DNA of 30,659 nucleotides from an uncultured Methylophilus sp. (GCA_936943315.1 CAKZJM010000036.1:1-30659); one strand, 5' to 3'. Shown: positions 8,050 through 17,400, numbered from the stretch's first letter. Program-made: numbers and translations. Notes: generated by a model from the letters alone, not told the origin.

Positions 8050-8723
8050 TTTTCTGGTATTTCCAATACGTAGCCCATACCACGAATGTTGTGAATCAGT
8101 TTTGGTTCAAATTCATCATCCACTTTCATACGTAAGCGTCGCATCGCTACCTCAATCACATTCGTATCACTATCAAAATTCATATCCCAAACCTGAGAAG
8201 CAATCAGCGATCTCGGCAGAACCTCGCCCTGGCGACGAAGTAATAGCTCTAACAACGAAAACTCTTTAGATGTGAGGTCAATTCTTTTACCAGCACGTGT
8301 CACCCGACGCCTTAAAATATCGAGTTTGAGATCCGCAATTTCTAGCAATTCGGTTTCTTTGGTTTTTCCACGCCGAAGTAGCGTTCTCACTCTTGCAAGT
8401 AGCTCCGAAAAATCGAAGGGTTTAATCAGATAATCATCGGCTCCAAGCTCCAAACCCTTAACTCGATCCTCAACTCTGTCACGAGCTGTTAGAAAGAGAA
8501 CCGGCATCTGCTTCCCAATCTGCCGAACACTTTTCAAAACCTGCCACCCGTCCATACCAGGTAACATGACATCCAAAATCACCAGGTCATATTCCTCGGT
8601 CATCAATAAGTGCAGCCCATCAATACCATCACGGGTAATATCAGTAACGAACCCGGCTTCAGACAAACCTTGCTTCAGGTAATCGCCTGTTTTTACTTCA
8701 TCTTCAACAATCAGAATTCTCAT
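8046..8723 (-). CDS. copR: OmpR-family response regulator (CusR/CopR type)
   Basis: DNA-binding partner of the downstream CopS kinase. The receiver domain starts MRILIVEDE and has the phospho-acceptor Asp51 (LVILDVMLPGMDG), Thr79 and Lys101 (DDYLIKPF). The C-terminal winged helix has LTSKEFSLLELLLRRQGEVL and VIEVAMRRLRMKVD, ending IRGMGYVLE. The frame is open to 8783. I chose the ATG at 8723 (225 residues, the family norm) because conserved sequence starts there, and because a copper box at 8786-8801 would otherwise touch the start codon. Activated OmpR-type promoters need about 50 bp between the box and the transcription start. Autoregulation through that box is likely. Confidence 0.94.
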   Translation of the reverse strand: MRILIVEDEVKTGDYLKQGLSEAGFVTDITRDGIDGLHLLMTEEYDLVILDVMLPGMDGWQVLKSVRQIGKQMPVLFLTARDRVEDRVKGLELGADDYLIKPFDFSELLARVRTLLRRGKTKETELLEIADLKLDILRRRVTRAGKRIDLTSKEFSLLELLLRRQGEVLPRSLIASQVWDMNFDSDTNVIEVAMRRLRMKVDDEFEPKLIHNIRGMGYVLEIPEK

Positions 8724-8785
8724 TGGTGGCCTAGAGACATTTAATGTCCTTTTATTGTGCATGAGATTTGGATGCCTTGGCAAAA

Positions 8786-8801
8786 ATTACAAAGATGTAA
8801 T
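8786..8801. promoter_or_regulatory. CopR/CusR-type box proximal to copRS
   Basis: ATTACAAAGATGTAAT, a 16-bp dyad with 6-bp arms ATTACA/TGTAAT, matches the known cop-box pattern ATTACA-N4-TGTAAT. Its centre is about 70 bases before the copR ATG, suited to autoactivation of copRS. Confidence 0.8.
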
Positions 8802-8885
8802 TCTTTGGTAATCGCTAAGTTATGGTGTTGATATCAAAGTAGAACTTGTGCGATACGATCTCATACAAGAGCTGCAAAAGATTAA

Positions 8886-8901
8886 ATTACAAATTTGTAA
8901 T
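8886..8901. promoter_or_regulatory. CopR/CusR-type box upstream of the copper operon
   Basis: ATTACAAATTTGTAAT, a perfect 16-bp palindrome of cop-box form, exactly 100 bp from the box at 8786. It is about 120 bases before the ATG at 9020 and is expected to drive the operon 9020-13475. The 236-base gap 8784-9019 holds these two boxes and no gene. Confidence 0.85.
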
Positions 8902-9019
8902 GTTTTGGTCAGGTTTTAGTAGCGATGCGTAGCACAATTTTGAGTAAATACTTAAGCTAAATACAAGGTTTGTGTTATGGCAATGAGTGTTTACAACTAC
9001 TTTTCAGAAAGGCTAAATC

Positions 9020-9403
9020 ATGAATGGAATGAATATTAATCGCTTGCTCGCAATCAGTCTGATTTGTATTGCCGGCTTCGCTTCGAGTGCTATTGCAGGT
9101 ATGGACGAAGCACAGCGTCAACTGATACAACGTGTCACAAAGGCAAAGCAAGTGCAACAGCAAGCACAAGCTGCACAGGGTACTGAGCGTCAGAAGCTTC
9201 TCGAAAATCACATGAAAATGATGCATGAGAACATGGATAGCTGTCGCTCCATGAAGCCAAAAGCAGGTTTAACAGATAAAGAGCGTGATGAGTGGTTTGC
9301 AGAGCATCAAAAGATGATGGGCGAAATTATGGACCAAATGATGATTGACTATAAGTTGATCGTTGAGTCCAGCGGTGACTCTATGGATTCACATAAGCAC
9401 TAG
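9020..9403 (+). CDS. Small secreted Met/His-rich protein of the copper operon
   Basis: I do not recognise a named family. The 127-residue product has a Sec signal peptide (hydrophobic stretch to SSAIA, cleavage near residue 26) and a mature part predicted largely helical. Methionine and histidine cluster in HMKMMHENMDSC (residues 64-75, with a lone Cys) and EHQKMMGEIMDQMM (95-108), and the protein ends DSHKH. Such clusters are typical of periplasmic Cu(I) ligands. GAAAGG precedes the ATG by about seven bases. It is the first gene after the copper box and is followed by a hairpin, so it may be made in excess of the rest of the operon. A periplasmic copper-binding or buffering role is an inference. 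Confidence 0.75.
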   Translation: MNGMNINRLLAISLICIAGFASSAIAGMDEAQRQLIQRVTKAKQVQQQAQAAQGTERQKLLENHMKMMHENMDSCRSMKPKAGLTDKERDEWFAEHQKMMGEIMDQMMIDYKLIVESSGDSMDSHKH

Positions 9404-9414
9404 TATGAATTGAT

Positions 9415-9440
9415 ATCAGCCCTGGAAAGGGCTGATTTTG
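9415..9440 (+). terminator. Hairpin between the first and second genes of the copper operon
   Basis: Stem ATCAGCCC (9415-9422) / GGGCTGAT (9429-9436), extendable by one T-A pair to give a GGAA tetraloop, then TTTTGTT. It is a plausible intrinsic terminator or attenuator that would partly separate the small secreted protein gene from the downstream genes. Confidence 0.7.
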
Positions 9441-9483
9441 TTATCTAAATTTTTTACTACTGATTGGTTGAAGTGGAGTATTC

Positions 9484-10710
9484 ATGAGAAAAAATCACTC
9501 ATGGTTGAAAAGAGTTTTACTTACTGTTAATGGTGTACTAATAATTATGGTACACAATGTCTCTATTGCTGCTGATAATAGTGGATCAGAGGCTGTATAC
9601 CAATCAGTATTTGAGGATTACAAAAGCGATTCCACACAGGGTGTTTCTAATTGGACAAAAAATACAACTCCATCCAACAGTCACACTGGGCATGATATGC
9701 AAAAAATGCAAACGGAGTCGGTTATTTCACCCGTTATTACAGAGTTTAAGTCTCCGATGCAGCTTAACCACATGTTGCATCAACATGACTCAAACATGCA
9801 AGGCATGGATATGAAATCTATGAACCACTCTGAAATGATGGATATGGATCATTCCCGAATGGCCCGCATGGAGCACAATAATGATCCTTCTGAGGCGCAT
9901 GTTGAGAGTAATCACCGTATACACACTCACAAAGAACACATTAACGACGTAGGCTCACCTAGCAGCATGAATGATGATTCGATGCATACACACGAGCATC
10001 ACCTCATGCCAAGTGCAAACTCAGACACAATCTCTGAAGCCGATAAGAGCATCGATTTACATCACCATCAGGAAAGTGAGGGCAACGACTCTTCAGAAGC
10101 ACATTCAAAGGCTACCAATCCTGCACACTCATACAAATCCAAGATCATTCCGAATGTTCACCCAGCGATTGTGCATTTTCCAATCGCACTGACTTTTATG
10201 TCCCTATTATTTGGTATCGCTGCTGCTTTCAAAAGGCAAACCCAATTGGGCGAATACTTCACTGCATACACTCACTTCACTTTATGGTTGTCAGCTTTCT
10301 TTGGACTAATCGCTGTTCTATTCGGATGGCTGGCATTTAATTCAGTAAATCATGATGAAGGTGGTCATTTAGCCATGTTAACGCATCGCTCATGGGCGAT
10401 TCCAACTGTAGCAGGGTTAATCGGATTCGCTGTTTGGGACATAATTAAAAATGGTTATAAGCGAGCAATATCTATATCTACAATCACTTTGTTATTTGTT
10501 TTATCGCTGGGGATTGGCATCACTGCATGGTTGGGTGGTGAGGTGGTATACAGACATGGCATAGGTGTCTTATCTTTACCTACATCTGGTGACCATAACC
10601 ACGCTGGACATCAACATGGTGAAGTAAGTCAATCAGCAATACCAGCTCAAGACAACCATTCAGGTCATCAACATGAGTCATCATCTGAAGGAGATTCACA
10701 TGAGCACTAA
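9484..10710 (+). CDS. Exported His/Met-rich protein with DUF2231 membrane domain
   Basis: The 408-residue protein has three parts. A signal-like segment (residues 10-30) is followed by a polar region of about 190 residues dense in His and Met, such as MQGMDMKSMNHSEMMDMDH and HTHEHH. A membrane domain follows, with about four helices starting PNVHPAIVHFPIALTF (His226, His231) and ending AWLGGEVVYRHGIGV (His358). The tail repeats HNHAGHQHGE and HSGHQHE. The HPAIVHFPIA and WLGGEVVYRHG blocks are those of DUF2231. Other histidines at or near the membrane are His264, 290, 295 and 301. Copper binding in the periplasm is inferred from composition and operon position; the function of the membrane domain is unknown. 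The gene overlaps the next one by 11 bases. Confidence 0.8.
   Translation: MRKNHSWLKRVLLTVNGVLIIMVHNVSIAADNSGSEAVYQSVFEDYKSDSTQGVSNWTKNTTPSNSHTGHDMQKMQTESVISPVITEFKSPMQLNHMLHQHDSNMQGMDMKSMNHSEMMDMDHSRMARMEHNNDPSEAHVESNHRIHTHKEHINDVGSPSSMNDDSMHTHEHHLMPSANSDTISEADKSIDLHHHQESEGNDSSEAHSKATNPAHSYKSKIIPNVHPAIVHFPIALTFMSLLFGIAAAFKRQTQLGEYFTAYTHFTLWLSAFFGLIAVLFGWLAFNSVNHDEGGHLAMLTHRSWAIPTVAGLIGFAVWDIIKNGYKRAISISTITLLFVLSLGIGITAWLGGEVVYRHGIGVLSLPTSGDHNHAGHQHGEVSQSAIPAQDNHSGHQHESSSEGDSHEH
10687..10693 (+). promoter_or_regulatory. Ribosome site fixing the start of the TolC-like gene
   Basis: GAAGGAG lies six bases before the ATG at 10700, inside the end of the preceding gene. It favours this start over the in-frame ATG at 10673. 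Confidence 0.85.
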
Positions 10711-12079
10711 TATTGGAATCTTCAGGGCACGCAGCGTCATTCTTGTTGCCGTAAGCTTGTTATTAGGTGGATGCGCGACCTTCTCAAAAGATGGCGGCAT
10801 GGATGAGGTACAAAAACAAACTCAACCGCACCTGAAGCAAGAGTATGAATGGGCTAAGACTGAAGCGTCTAAAAAGTCCCTGCAGGACAAGACTCAGGCA
10901 TTGCTTGCACAACCTTTGGATGTGGAAGGCGCAGTACAGGTGGCGCTTTATAACAACAAAGGTCTACAAGCTGCATTCTATGAGCTGGGTATTTCAGAAG
11001 CGGACCTTGTACAGGCAGGCCGTCTGCCCAACCCACGCTTCTCTATGCTATATGCGCGTAATGGTGGTGAGTATAAGATCGAACAGGCATTCACGTTCAA
11101 CGTTTTCTCATTGATCACCATGCCTAAAGCTGTAGAGATTGAAAAAAGACGTTTCGCCCAGACACAAGCCTCTACCGCTATTGAAGTCCTGAAGCTCGCC
11201 TATCAGACACGTATCGCTTATTTTAATGCGGTAGCCGCTACTGAATTGGCCAGATATAGCGCACAAGTGAAAGAGTCTGCAGAAGCTAGTGCTGAGTTGG
11301 CTAAACGACTGCATGAAACCGGCAACTGGAATCGACTGGAGCAGTCACGTGAGCAGAGCTTCTATGCCGATGCCGCCCTTGAATATGCTAATGCAAAGAA
11401 TGCTGAAGTGAGGGCATATGAGGCTTTGGCCAGGCAATTAGGTGTGAAAGCTTCACAACTCACAATCCAATCTCGGTTACCTGATCTGCCTAAGTCTCTT
11501 TCAGAGTTACAGGCCTTTGAACAAAATGCCTATGAACAACGATTGGACTTGCTGGTTAAGCGCTCTGAAATGGATGCTTTGGCTAAGCAGCTAGGACTGA
11601 CCAAAACCACGCGATTCATCAATGTGATCGAGTTAGGCCCGGCAAGAGTATTGGAGGGCAGAAGAAGCGAGCCTTACAAGAAAGGTATTGATATCGCTTT
11701 TGAAATTCCGTTGTTTGACTGGGGCCAGGCCAAGGTGCCACGGGCAGAGTCAATTTACATGCAGTCCGTACAGGAAACTGCTCAGTTGGTGACCAATGCG
11801 CAATCTGAGATACGAGAACGGTATAACACTTATCGCACCAAACATGATGTCACTCGTCACATTCGCGATGAGATTGTGCCATTACGCAAACGTATATTGT
11901 ACGAGGATCAACTGCGCTATAACGGCATGCTCACAAGCCCATTTGAATTATTTGGCGATGCCAGGGCGCAAGTACAAAGTGTAAAAGGCTATATCGAATC
12001 ATTACGTGATTTCTGGTTAGCTGATGCTGAATTACAAGCTACTTTAGTCGCTAGTCCTCGTTTGATGGAAGGTCAATAA
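10700..12079 (+). CDS. TolC-family outer-membrane lipoprotein of the copper operon
   Basis: Outer-membrane channel-type protein (OEP/TolC superfamily), 459 residues from the ATG at 10700. A lipoprotein signal ends LLLGGC (Cys25), giving a lipid anchor. The body carries the helical repeats of the family, including the LVQAGRLPNPRFSM loop and a second copy around FEIPLFDWGQAKVPRAESIY. No periplasmic adaptor or RND gene lies beside it; a multicopper oxidase follows one base after its stop. It may therefore serve the Cus pump elsewhere in the island or act with the oxidase. It is not the Met-rich CopB outer-membrane protein of classical copABCD operons. Confidence 0.85.
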   Translation: MSTNIGIFRARSVILVAVSLLLGGCATFSKDGGMDEVQKQTQPHLKQEYEWAKTEASKKSLQDKTQALLAQPLDVEGAVQVALYNNKGLQAAFYELGISEADLVQAGRLPNPRFSMLYARNGGEYKIEQAFTFNVFSLITMPKAVEIEKRRFAQTQASTAIEVLKLAYQTRIAYFNAVAATELARYSAQVKESAEASAELAKRLHETGNWNRLEQSREQSFYADAALEYANAKNAEVRAYEALARQLGVKASQLTIQSRLPDLPKSLSELQAFEQNAYEQRLDLLVKRSEMDALAKQLGLTKTTRFINVIELGPARVLEGRRSEPYKKGIDIAFEIPLFDWGQAKVPRAESIYMQSVQETAQLVTNAQSEIRERYNTYRTKHDVTRHIRDEIVPLRKRILYEDQLRYNGMLTSPFELFGDARAQVQSVKGYIESLRDFWLADAELQATLVASPRLMEGQ

Positions 12080-12080
12080 G

Positions 12081-13475
12081 ATGACAACTATGGATAGAAG
12101 AAACTTTTTTAAATATGCTGGATTAGGCATGGCTGGCGTTGCCGTCAGCGCTGTCAGTAAGGTTGCATTGGCAGCCATCCCAGAAATCATTACCTCCGAA
12201 GTAGCCAATACTCAGCAACCTTTGCACCCAAACACTGGACGGCCTTATCAGCCTGTAGTCACCTTGAATGGCTGGAGTTTGCCTTGGAAGATGAATAATG
12301 GTGTCAAAGAGTTTCACCTTGTTGCTGAGCCTGTTGTCAGAGAGATTGCACCGGGTATGAAAGCAAATCTCTGGGGCTACAATGGTCAAAGCCCTGGGCC
12401 CACAATTGAGGTTGTTGAAGGTGATCGCGTCCGTATCTTTGTGACGAACCGCTTGCCCGAAAAAACCAGTGTTCACTGGCATGGTCAACGTTTGCCCAAC
12501 GGTATGGATGGAGTTAGTGGTTTGACACAACCTGCCATTGAGCCTGGAAAAACGTTTGTTTATGAATTCGAAGCCAAACGTCCAGGCACGTTTATGTATC
12601 ACCCTCATGCGGATGAAATGCTACAAATGGCCATGGGCATGATGGGCAGTTGGATCACGCATCCCAAGAACCCTAAGTTCATGCCGGTGGATCGCGATTT
12701 TGTATTCTTGCTTAACGCCTATGACATCGAGCCTGGAAGCTTTACCCCTAAAGTGAACACCATGCTGGATTTCAATTTATGGACATGGAATAGCCGAGCC
12801 TTCCCAGGTATCGATCCCATTGTGGTTCGTAAGGATGACCGTGTACGCATTCGCGTAGGGAACCTGACTATGACAAATCATCCCATCCATTTACATGGGC
12901 ATGAGTTTGAAGTCACTGGCACTGATGGTGGATGGGTACCAAAAACCGCACGTTGGCCCGAAGTAACCACTGATGTTGCCGTTGGTCAAATGCGCGCCAT
13001 TGAGTTTGTTGCAAACGAGCCTGGCGATTGGGCATTTCACTGTCACAAAAGTCATCACACCATGAATGCGATGGGGCACAGTTTCCCCACCATGATAGGT
13101 GTGAAACAAGGTGATCTGATGAAGAAAATCACTAACCTCGTACCTGACTACATGCCTATGGGTGAAACGGGCATGTCGGAAATGACAGATATGTCCGAGA
13201 TGATGGATATGCCATTACCCAAAAATACATTACCAATGATGATGGGCAACGGACAGTTTGGCTCACTTGAGATGGGGGGGATGTTCACGACCGTGAAAGT
13301 CCGAGATGGACTCGCTAAAAATGACTATAAAAATCCAGGTGATTATAAAAATCCCAGCGGCACAGTTGCCCATGCCGTTGAGGTAGATACAACTAAGGTT
13401 CTGCGTCAAAAGTTTAATGATAAAGACGGGTTTGAGGTAAACGTAAGGAAACCAACTAACCATTCAGGTCATTAA
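12081..13475 (+). CDS. Tat-exported multicopper oxidase
   Basis: Periplasmic oxidase, probably converting Cu(I) to Cu(II). The 464-residue protein begins with a twin-arginine signal (DRRNFFKYAG, Arg6-Arg7), so it is exported folded. All four copper-ligand segments are visible: HWHG (132-134), HPH (174-176), HPIHLHGH (267-274) and HCHKSHHTMNAM (320-331), which supplies the type 1 Cys321, His326 and Met331. A Met-rich stretch from about residue 347 (GETGMSEMTDMSEMMDM) resembles the extra copper-binding segments of CueO and CopA oxidases. The tail carries a short tandem repeat, DYKNPGDYKNPSG. It is much shorter than Pseudomonas CopA (about 600 residues), so I leave the symbol blank. It is probably the last gene of the operon. 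Confidence 0.93.
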   Translation: MTTMDRRNFFKYAGLGMAGVAVSAVSKVALAAIPEIITSEVANTQQPLHPNTGRPYQPVVTLNGWSLPWKMNNGVKEFHLVAEPVVREIAPGMKANLWGYNGQSPGPTIEVVEGDRVRIFVTNRLPEKTSVHWHGQRLPNGMDGVSGLTQPAIEPGKTFVYEFEAKRPGTFMYHPHADEMLQMAMGMMGSWITHPKNPKFMPVDRDFVFLLNAYDIEPGSFTPKVNTMLDFNLWTWNSRAFPGIDPIVVRKDDRVRIRVGNLTMTNHPIHLHGHEFEVTGTDGGWVPKTARWPEVTTDVAVGQMRAIEFVANEPGDWAFHCHKSHHTMNAMGHSFPTMIGVKQGDLMKKITNLVPDYMPMGETGMSEMTDMSEMMDMPLPKNTLPMMMGNGQFGSLEMGGMFTTVKVRDGLAKNDYKNPGDYKNPSGTVAHAVEVDTTKVLRQKFNDKDGFEVNVRKPTNHSGH

Positions 13476-13550
13476 CATTTAGTTAAAGATAGTGCATTCA
13501 ACAGATTAGACTTTTTGCTGTTGGTGTATTTAATTTGATGGGAAGATTGG

Positions 13551-13591
13551 AATAATCACCGAGAATAACAGATTTTTCCCCGGTGATTATT
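13551..13591. terminator. Shared hairpin between convergent genes
   Basis: AATAATCACCG (13551-13561) pairs perfectly with CGGTGATTATT (13581-13591) around a 19-base loop. It sits between the multicopper oxidase gene (plus) and the DUF305 gene (minus) and could stop transcription from both sides. Confidence 0.7.
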
Positions 13592-13644
13592 TACTCTCTA
13601 TTCATAATTTTTGCAGCTCTTGATACTATTCAGATGAGCTAGGC

Positions 13645-14136
13645 TCATTCTGTTTCCAAATCTTGAATAAGATTTTTCATCTCTACAATCTCTTTACGCT
13701 GAGCTTCAATGATTCCATCCGCAAGTTTTCGAACTCTGGGGTCATTTATGTTTGCTCTCTCACTGGTTAAGATAGCTATCGAGTGATGAGGAATCATAGC
13801 TCGCATGTAAGCAACATCTTCTACAGTCGCTTGGCTTCTTACTAACCATAGCGAAACACAGAATACAACACTACTTACAATAAGAACCACTGCATTCAAC
13901 TTTTTATTGGGGTACATTTTCCACATGAAAATCAGCATAACCATAGCCATGACGGCGCCCATCATGAGCGCCATATAAGATCTAGTCTCACTGAAAAAGA
14001 GATGATCTAAGGAAAAAGTATTGAAATACATTAATCCAAACATGATGAAAGTACCGACCATAATCATAAAAGCAAAAGTTGAGTATTTCATGGATGCCAT
14101 TGCATGGTGTTGATTATCAGAAGTTGAATTTTTCAT
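13645..14136 (-). CDS. Membrane-anchored DUF305 protein
   Basis: The 163-residue protein has about three membrane helices in its first 100 residues (FAFMIMVGTFIMFGLM, then YMALMMGAVMAMVMLIF and AVVLIVSSVVFCVSLWL). A DUF305 segment follows: DVAYMRAMIPHHSIAILTSE, then INDPRVRKLADGIIEAQRKEI. DUF305 proteins are often found with copper genes, and the MIPHH motif could bind metal, but no biochemical role is established to my knowledge. AAGGAG lies a few bases before the ATG. The N-terminus is Met-rich, in keeping with its neighbours. It is transcribed alone, away from the cus operon. Confidence 0.85.
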   Translation of the reverse strand: MKNSTSDNQHHAMASMKYSTFAFMIMVGTFIMFGLMYFNTFSLDHLFFSETRSYMALMMGAVMAMVMLIFMWKMYPNKKLNAVVLIVSSVVFCVSLWLVRSQATVEDVAYMRAMIPHHSIAILTSERANINDPRVRKLADGIIEAQRKEIVEMKNLIQDLETE

Positions 14137-14246
14137 GAATGTCTCCTTAGAGGTCTAAATAAGAGTGACATTACCTTGAGGCACTGAGTTCAGGTGCAGA
14201 ATAGAGAGATTAACTGCCTTTATTTAAATTCAGCAACTTAATGCAA

Positions 14247-14264
14247 TTATGTCAATTGACATAA
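14247..14264. promoter_or_regulatory. Perfect 18-bp palindrome upstream of the DUF305 gene
   Basis: TTATGTCAATTGACATAA is perfectly self-complementary and lies about 110 bases before the DUF305 ATG. TGTCA/TGACA half-sites suggest an operator, but they do not match the cop box at 8786/8886 and no regulator can be named. Confidence 0.5.
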
Positions 14265-14365
14265 AGCCATGTCATAAATAATTCTTACTGCAAAGTTTTT
14301 TAATTATCATCAGTAAATTTTAAGCTTCAAATAGGCATTTTTTAATAAAATCTAATCTTACTTTG

Positions 14366-14389
14366 AGGAAAGCAAACTAACGCTTTCCT
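14366..14389 (-). terminator. Hairpin downstream of cusA
   Basis: AGGAAAGC (14366-14373) pairs with GCTTTCCT (14382-14389) around an 8-base loop, about 105 bases past the cusA stop. No clear T-tract follows on the minus strand, so it may be an RNA 3'-end structure and not a full intrinsic terminator. Confidence 0.45.
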
Positions 14390-14493
14390 GTGCACCCGTG
14401 ATATCGCCAAAATAATGAAGCCTCCAATTAAAAAATGGATTTGTATTGCTCAATTTAGTTGGAATGGATGCTCAATATCACAGGAATACACTA

Positions 14494-17400
14494 TTATTTT
14501 TTCCTTTTAAGCAGAATATATGCAGCAGGGAGCACAAATAATGATAGCAATGGTGCAGTCAGCATGCCACCCACCATAGGGGCTGCAATACGGCTCATCG
14601 CCTCCGAACCTGTTCCAGTGCCAATCAGAATCGGTATCAAACCAGCCAGAATTACTGCAACTGTCATTGCCTTTGGTCGTACACGTAAGACCGCACCTTC
14701 AATCAATGCGTCATACAAGTCTGCTTCATTATTTAGTTTGCCAGTGGACCTATATCGTTCAATTGCATCATCTAAGTACACCAACATAATGATGCCAAAC
14801 TCAGCGGCGAGTCCCGATAGTGCAATCATACCTACTCCACTAGCAATAGAAAAATGATGCCCTAAGAAGTAAAGAAACCAAACTGCCCCAACCAGAGAAA
14901 ATGGCAAACTACCTAAAATTAACAACGCTGGTGTCATGCGTTTAAATGACAAAAATAAAAGGATAAAGATAATTCCTATGGTCATCGGCACAACATAACT
15001 GAGTCGTTTGGCGGCACGTTCAAAATATTCAAACTGTCCCGACCAGGCAAGTGAATAACCTGCTGGTAAACGCAGCTCTTTATCTAACATTGCTTTCGCA
15101 TCTTTAACAAATCCACCTAAGTCGCGGTCTTGGATATCTACATAAACCCAGACATTAGGCCGAGCATTCTCACTTTTTATCATAGGCGGACCACTCGTCA
15201 CAGTGATTGCTGCCACGTCGCCAAGGGGGACCGTGGCACCTTGCTCGGTGATGATAGGAAGCGCCTTGAGCTTTTCCACAGAGTCACGTATTTCTCGGGG
15301 AAATCTTACATTTATTGGGAAGCGTGCTAAACCTTCAATTTTTTCTCCCACATTGTCACCACCAATCGCAGTAGAAACCAACATCTGTACATCACTGATA
15401 TTCAAGCCATAGCGTGCAATTTTGAGTCGGTCTATTTTGACATCAATGTAACGTCCACCCGTTACTCTTTCTGAGATGACAGAGGTAGCACCTGGTATCT
15501 TTTTCATAAGGCGCTCAACCTCTTCGCCTAGTTTTTCTAAGGTAGTTAGATCAGCGCCACTAATTTTGATACCAACTGGGCTTTTGATACCTGTAGATAA
15601 CATATCAATCCGATTGCGAATAGGTTGCACCCACACATTAGCCATACCGGGAATTTTTAAACGTGCATCAAGTTCTTTGACTAATTTTTCAGGAGTCATG
15701 CCTGCACGCCATTCTTCACGCGGTTTCAACTGAATGGTGGTTTCTAGCATTTCCAAGGGTGCGGGATCAGTGGCAGTTTCGGCTCGACCACTCTTACCGA
15801 AGACTGATTTTACCTCGGGCACAGTTTTGATAAGCCTGTCGCTCAATTGCAGTATTTCTGAAGCTTTTGAAGCAGACAGCCCTGGAAGAGCTGTAGGCAT
15901 GTAAAGTAAGTCACCCTCATTAAGTGGCGGCATGAATTCGCTACCGAGTTTGCCTAGTGGGTAGAGCGTGATCAGCACTAAAATCAATGCAACACATAAA
16001 GTGACTTTTGGAAAATGTAGCACTTTGTCTAGTACTGGCTTGTAAATTGCAATCAGCCATCTATTAATAGGATTCTCATGTTCAGCACGAATATGGCCCC
16101 GAATAAAGATCGTCATCAATACAGGAATCAATGTGACGGACAATCCTGCGGCAGCTGCCATCGCGTAAGTCTTGGTAAACGCTAATGGCGCAAACAACTT
16201 ACCTTCCTGAGCCTCTAGAGTAAATACAGGAATAAACGACAAAGTAATAATTAACAAAGAAAAGAACAGTGCTGGTCCTACCTCACAGGCAGCATCAATA
16301 ATGACGGTCAGGCGTTGAGCATGACTAGGCTCGCCATGTCGGGCCTTAAAGTCTTCAAGTTGCCGATGCGCATTCTCGATCATCACGATTGCAGCATCCA
16401 CCATTGCTCCAATAGCGATCGCAATGCCGCCCAGCGACATAATGTTGGCATTGACTCCTTGGTAGTACATGACAATAAAACTGACTAGTACACCTATCGG
16501 CAATGCAACAATTGCTACTAAAGCTGAACGGAAGTGCCAAAGGAACAGGACGCAAACCAAAGCGACTACAACAAACTCTTCTATCAGTTTATTTGTTAGG
16601 TTATCGACGGCACGTTTAATGAGTTGAGATCGGTCATAAGTAGTCACAACCTCTATACCTTCAGGCAGGCTTTTTTTGAGTGTCGCAAGTTTGGCTTTCA
16701 CTGCATCTATGGTTTCAAGCGCGTTTTGACCAGCGCGCATAACAATCACGCCACCAGTTACTTCTCCTTCACCATTCAATTCTGCGAGTCCACGTCTAAG
16801 TTCGGGTCCAATTTGTACGCGAGCGACATCAGATAGAAGTATCGGTGCCCCGGAGTTGCTCACCATCAAGGGGATCTTGCGAAAGTCATCAATCGACTCT
16901 AAATAACCATGTGCTCTAACCATGTACTCAGCTTCTGCAATTTCTACGACAGAGCCACCTGTTTCCTGATTTGCAGATTCAATCGCGGACACAACCTTGG
17001 ATAAAGGTATGCGGTAGTTACGCAATTTATTTGGATCAACTTGAACCTGATACTGTTTGACCATGCCGCCTAGTGTTGCCACTTCAGCGACTCCCGGTAT
17101 AGTTTTTAACTCAAACTTAAGAAACCAGTCCTGCAATGACCGCAGTTCACTTAAGTCATGTTTGCCACTTTTATCTATAAGCGCATATTCATACACCCAG
17201 CCGACGCCAGTTGCATCCGGCCCCAAACTTGGGTTCGCACCTTTTGGCAATTTAGATGAGATTTGGCTTAAGTACTCAAGCACGCGGGAACGTGCCCAAT
17301 ATTGATCCGTGCCATCGTTAAATAGAATATACACAAACGAGTCACCAAAAAACGAGTAACCCCGCACAGTCTTTACGCCTGGCACAGAGAGCATTGTCGT

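Larger units (their letters stand above)
14137..14493. other. Intergenic region between the DUF305 gene and cusA
   Basis: This 357-base AT-rich stretch has no coding frame I can support. It holds the DUF305 promoter region with an 18-bp palindrome (14247-14264), and a hairpin at 14366-14389 that lies downstream of cusA. Confidence 0.7.

Noticed and set aside
8762..8783. Upstream ATG starts for copR (8783 or 8762)
   Set aside because: The extra residues are not part of the receiver fold, and these starts would lie almost on the copper box, leaving no room for a promoter.
13310..13365. Tandem repeat giving DYKNPGDYKNPSG in the oxidase tail
   Set aside because: Only two short imperfect units in a disordered tail; noted in the gene entry but not a separate element.
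13490..13530. CAACAG/CTGTTG short inverted repeat after the oxidase gene
   Set aside because: Six-base arms with a long spacing, and a much better hairpin lies just downstream at 13551-13591.
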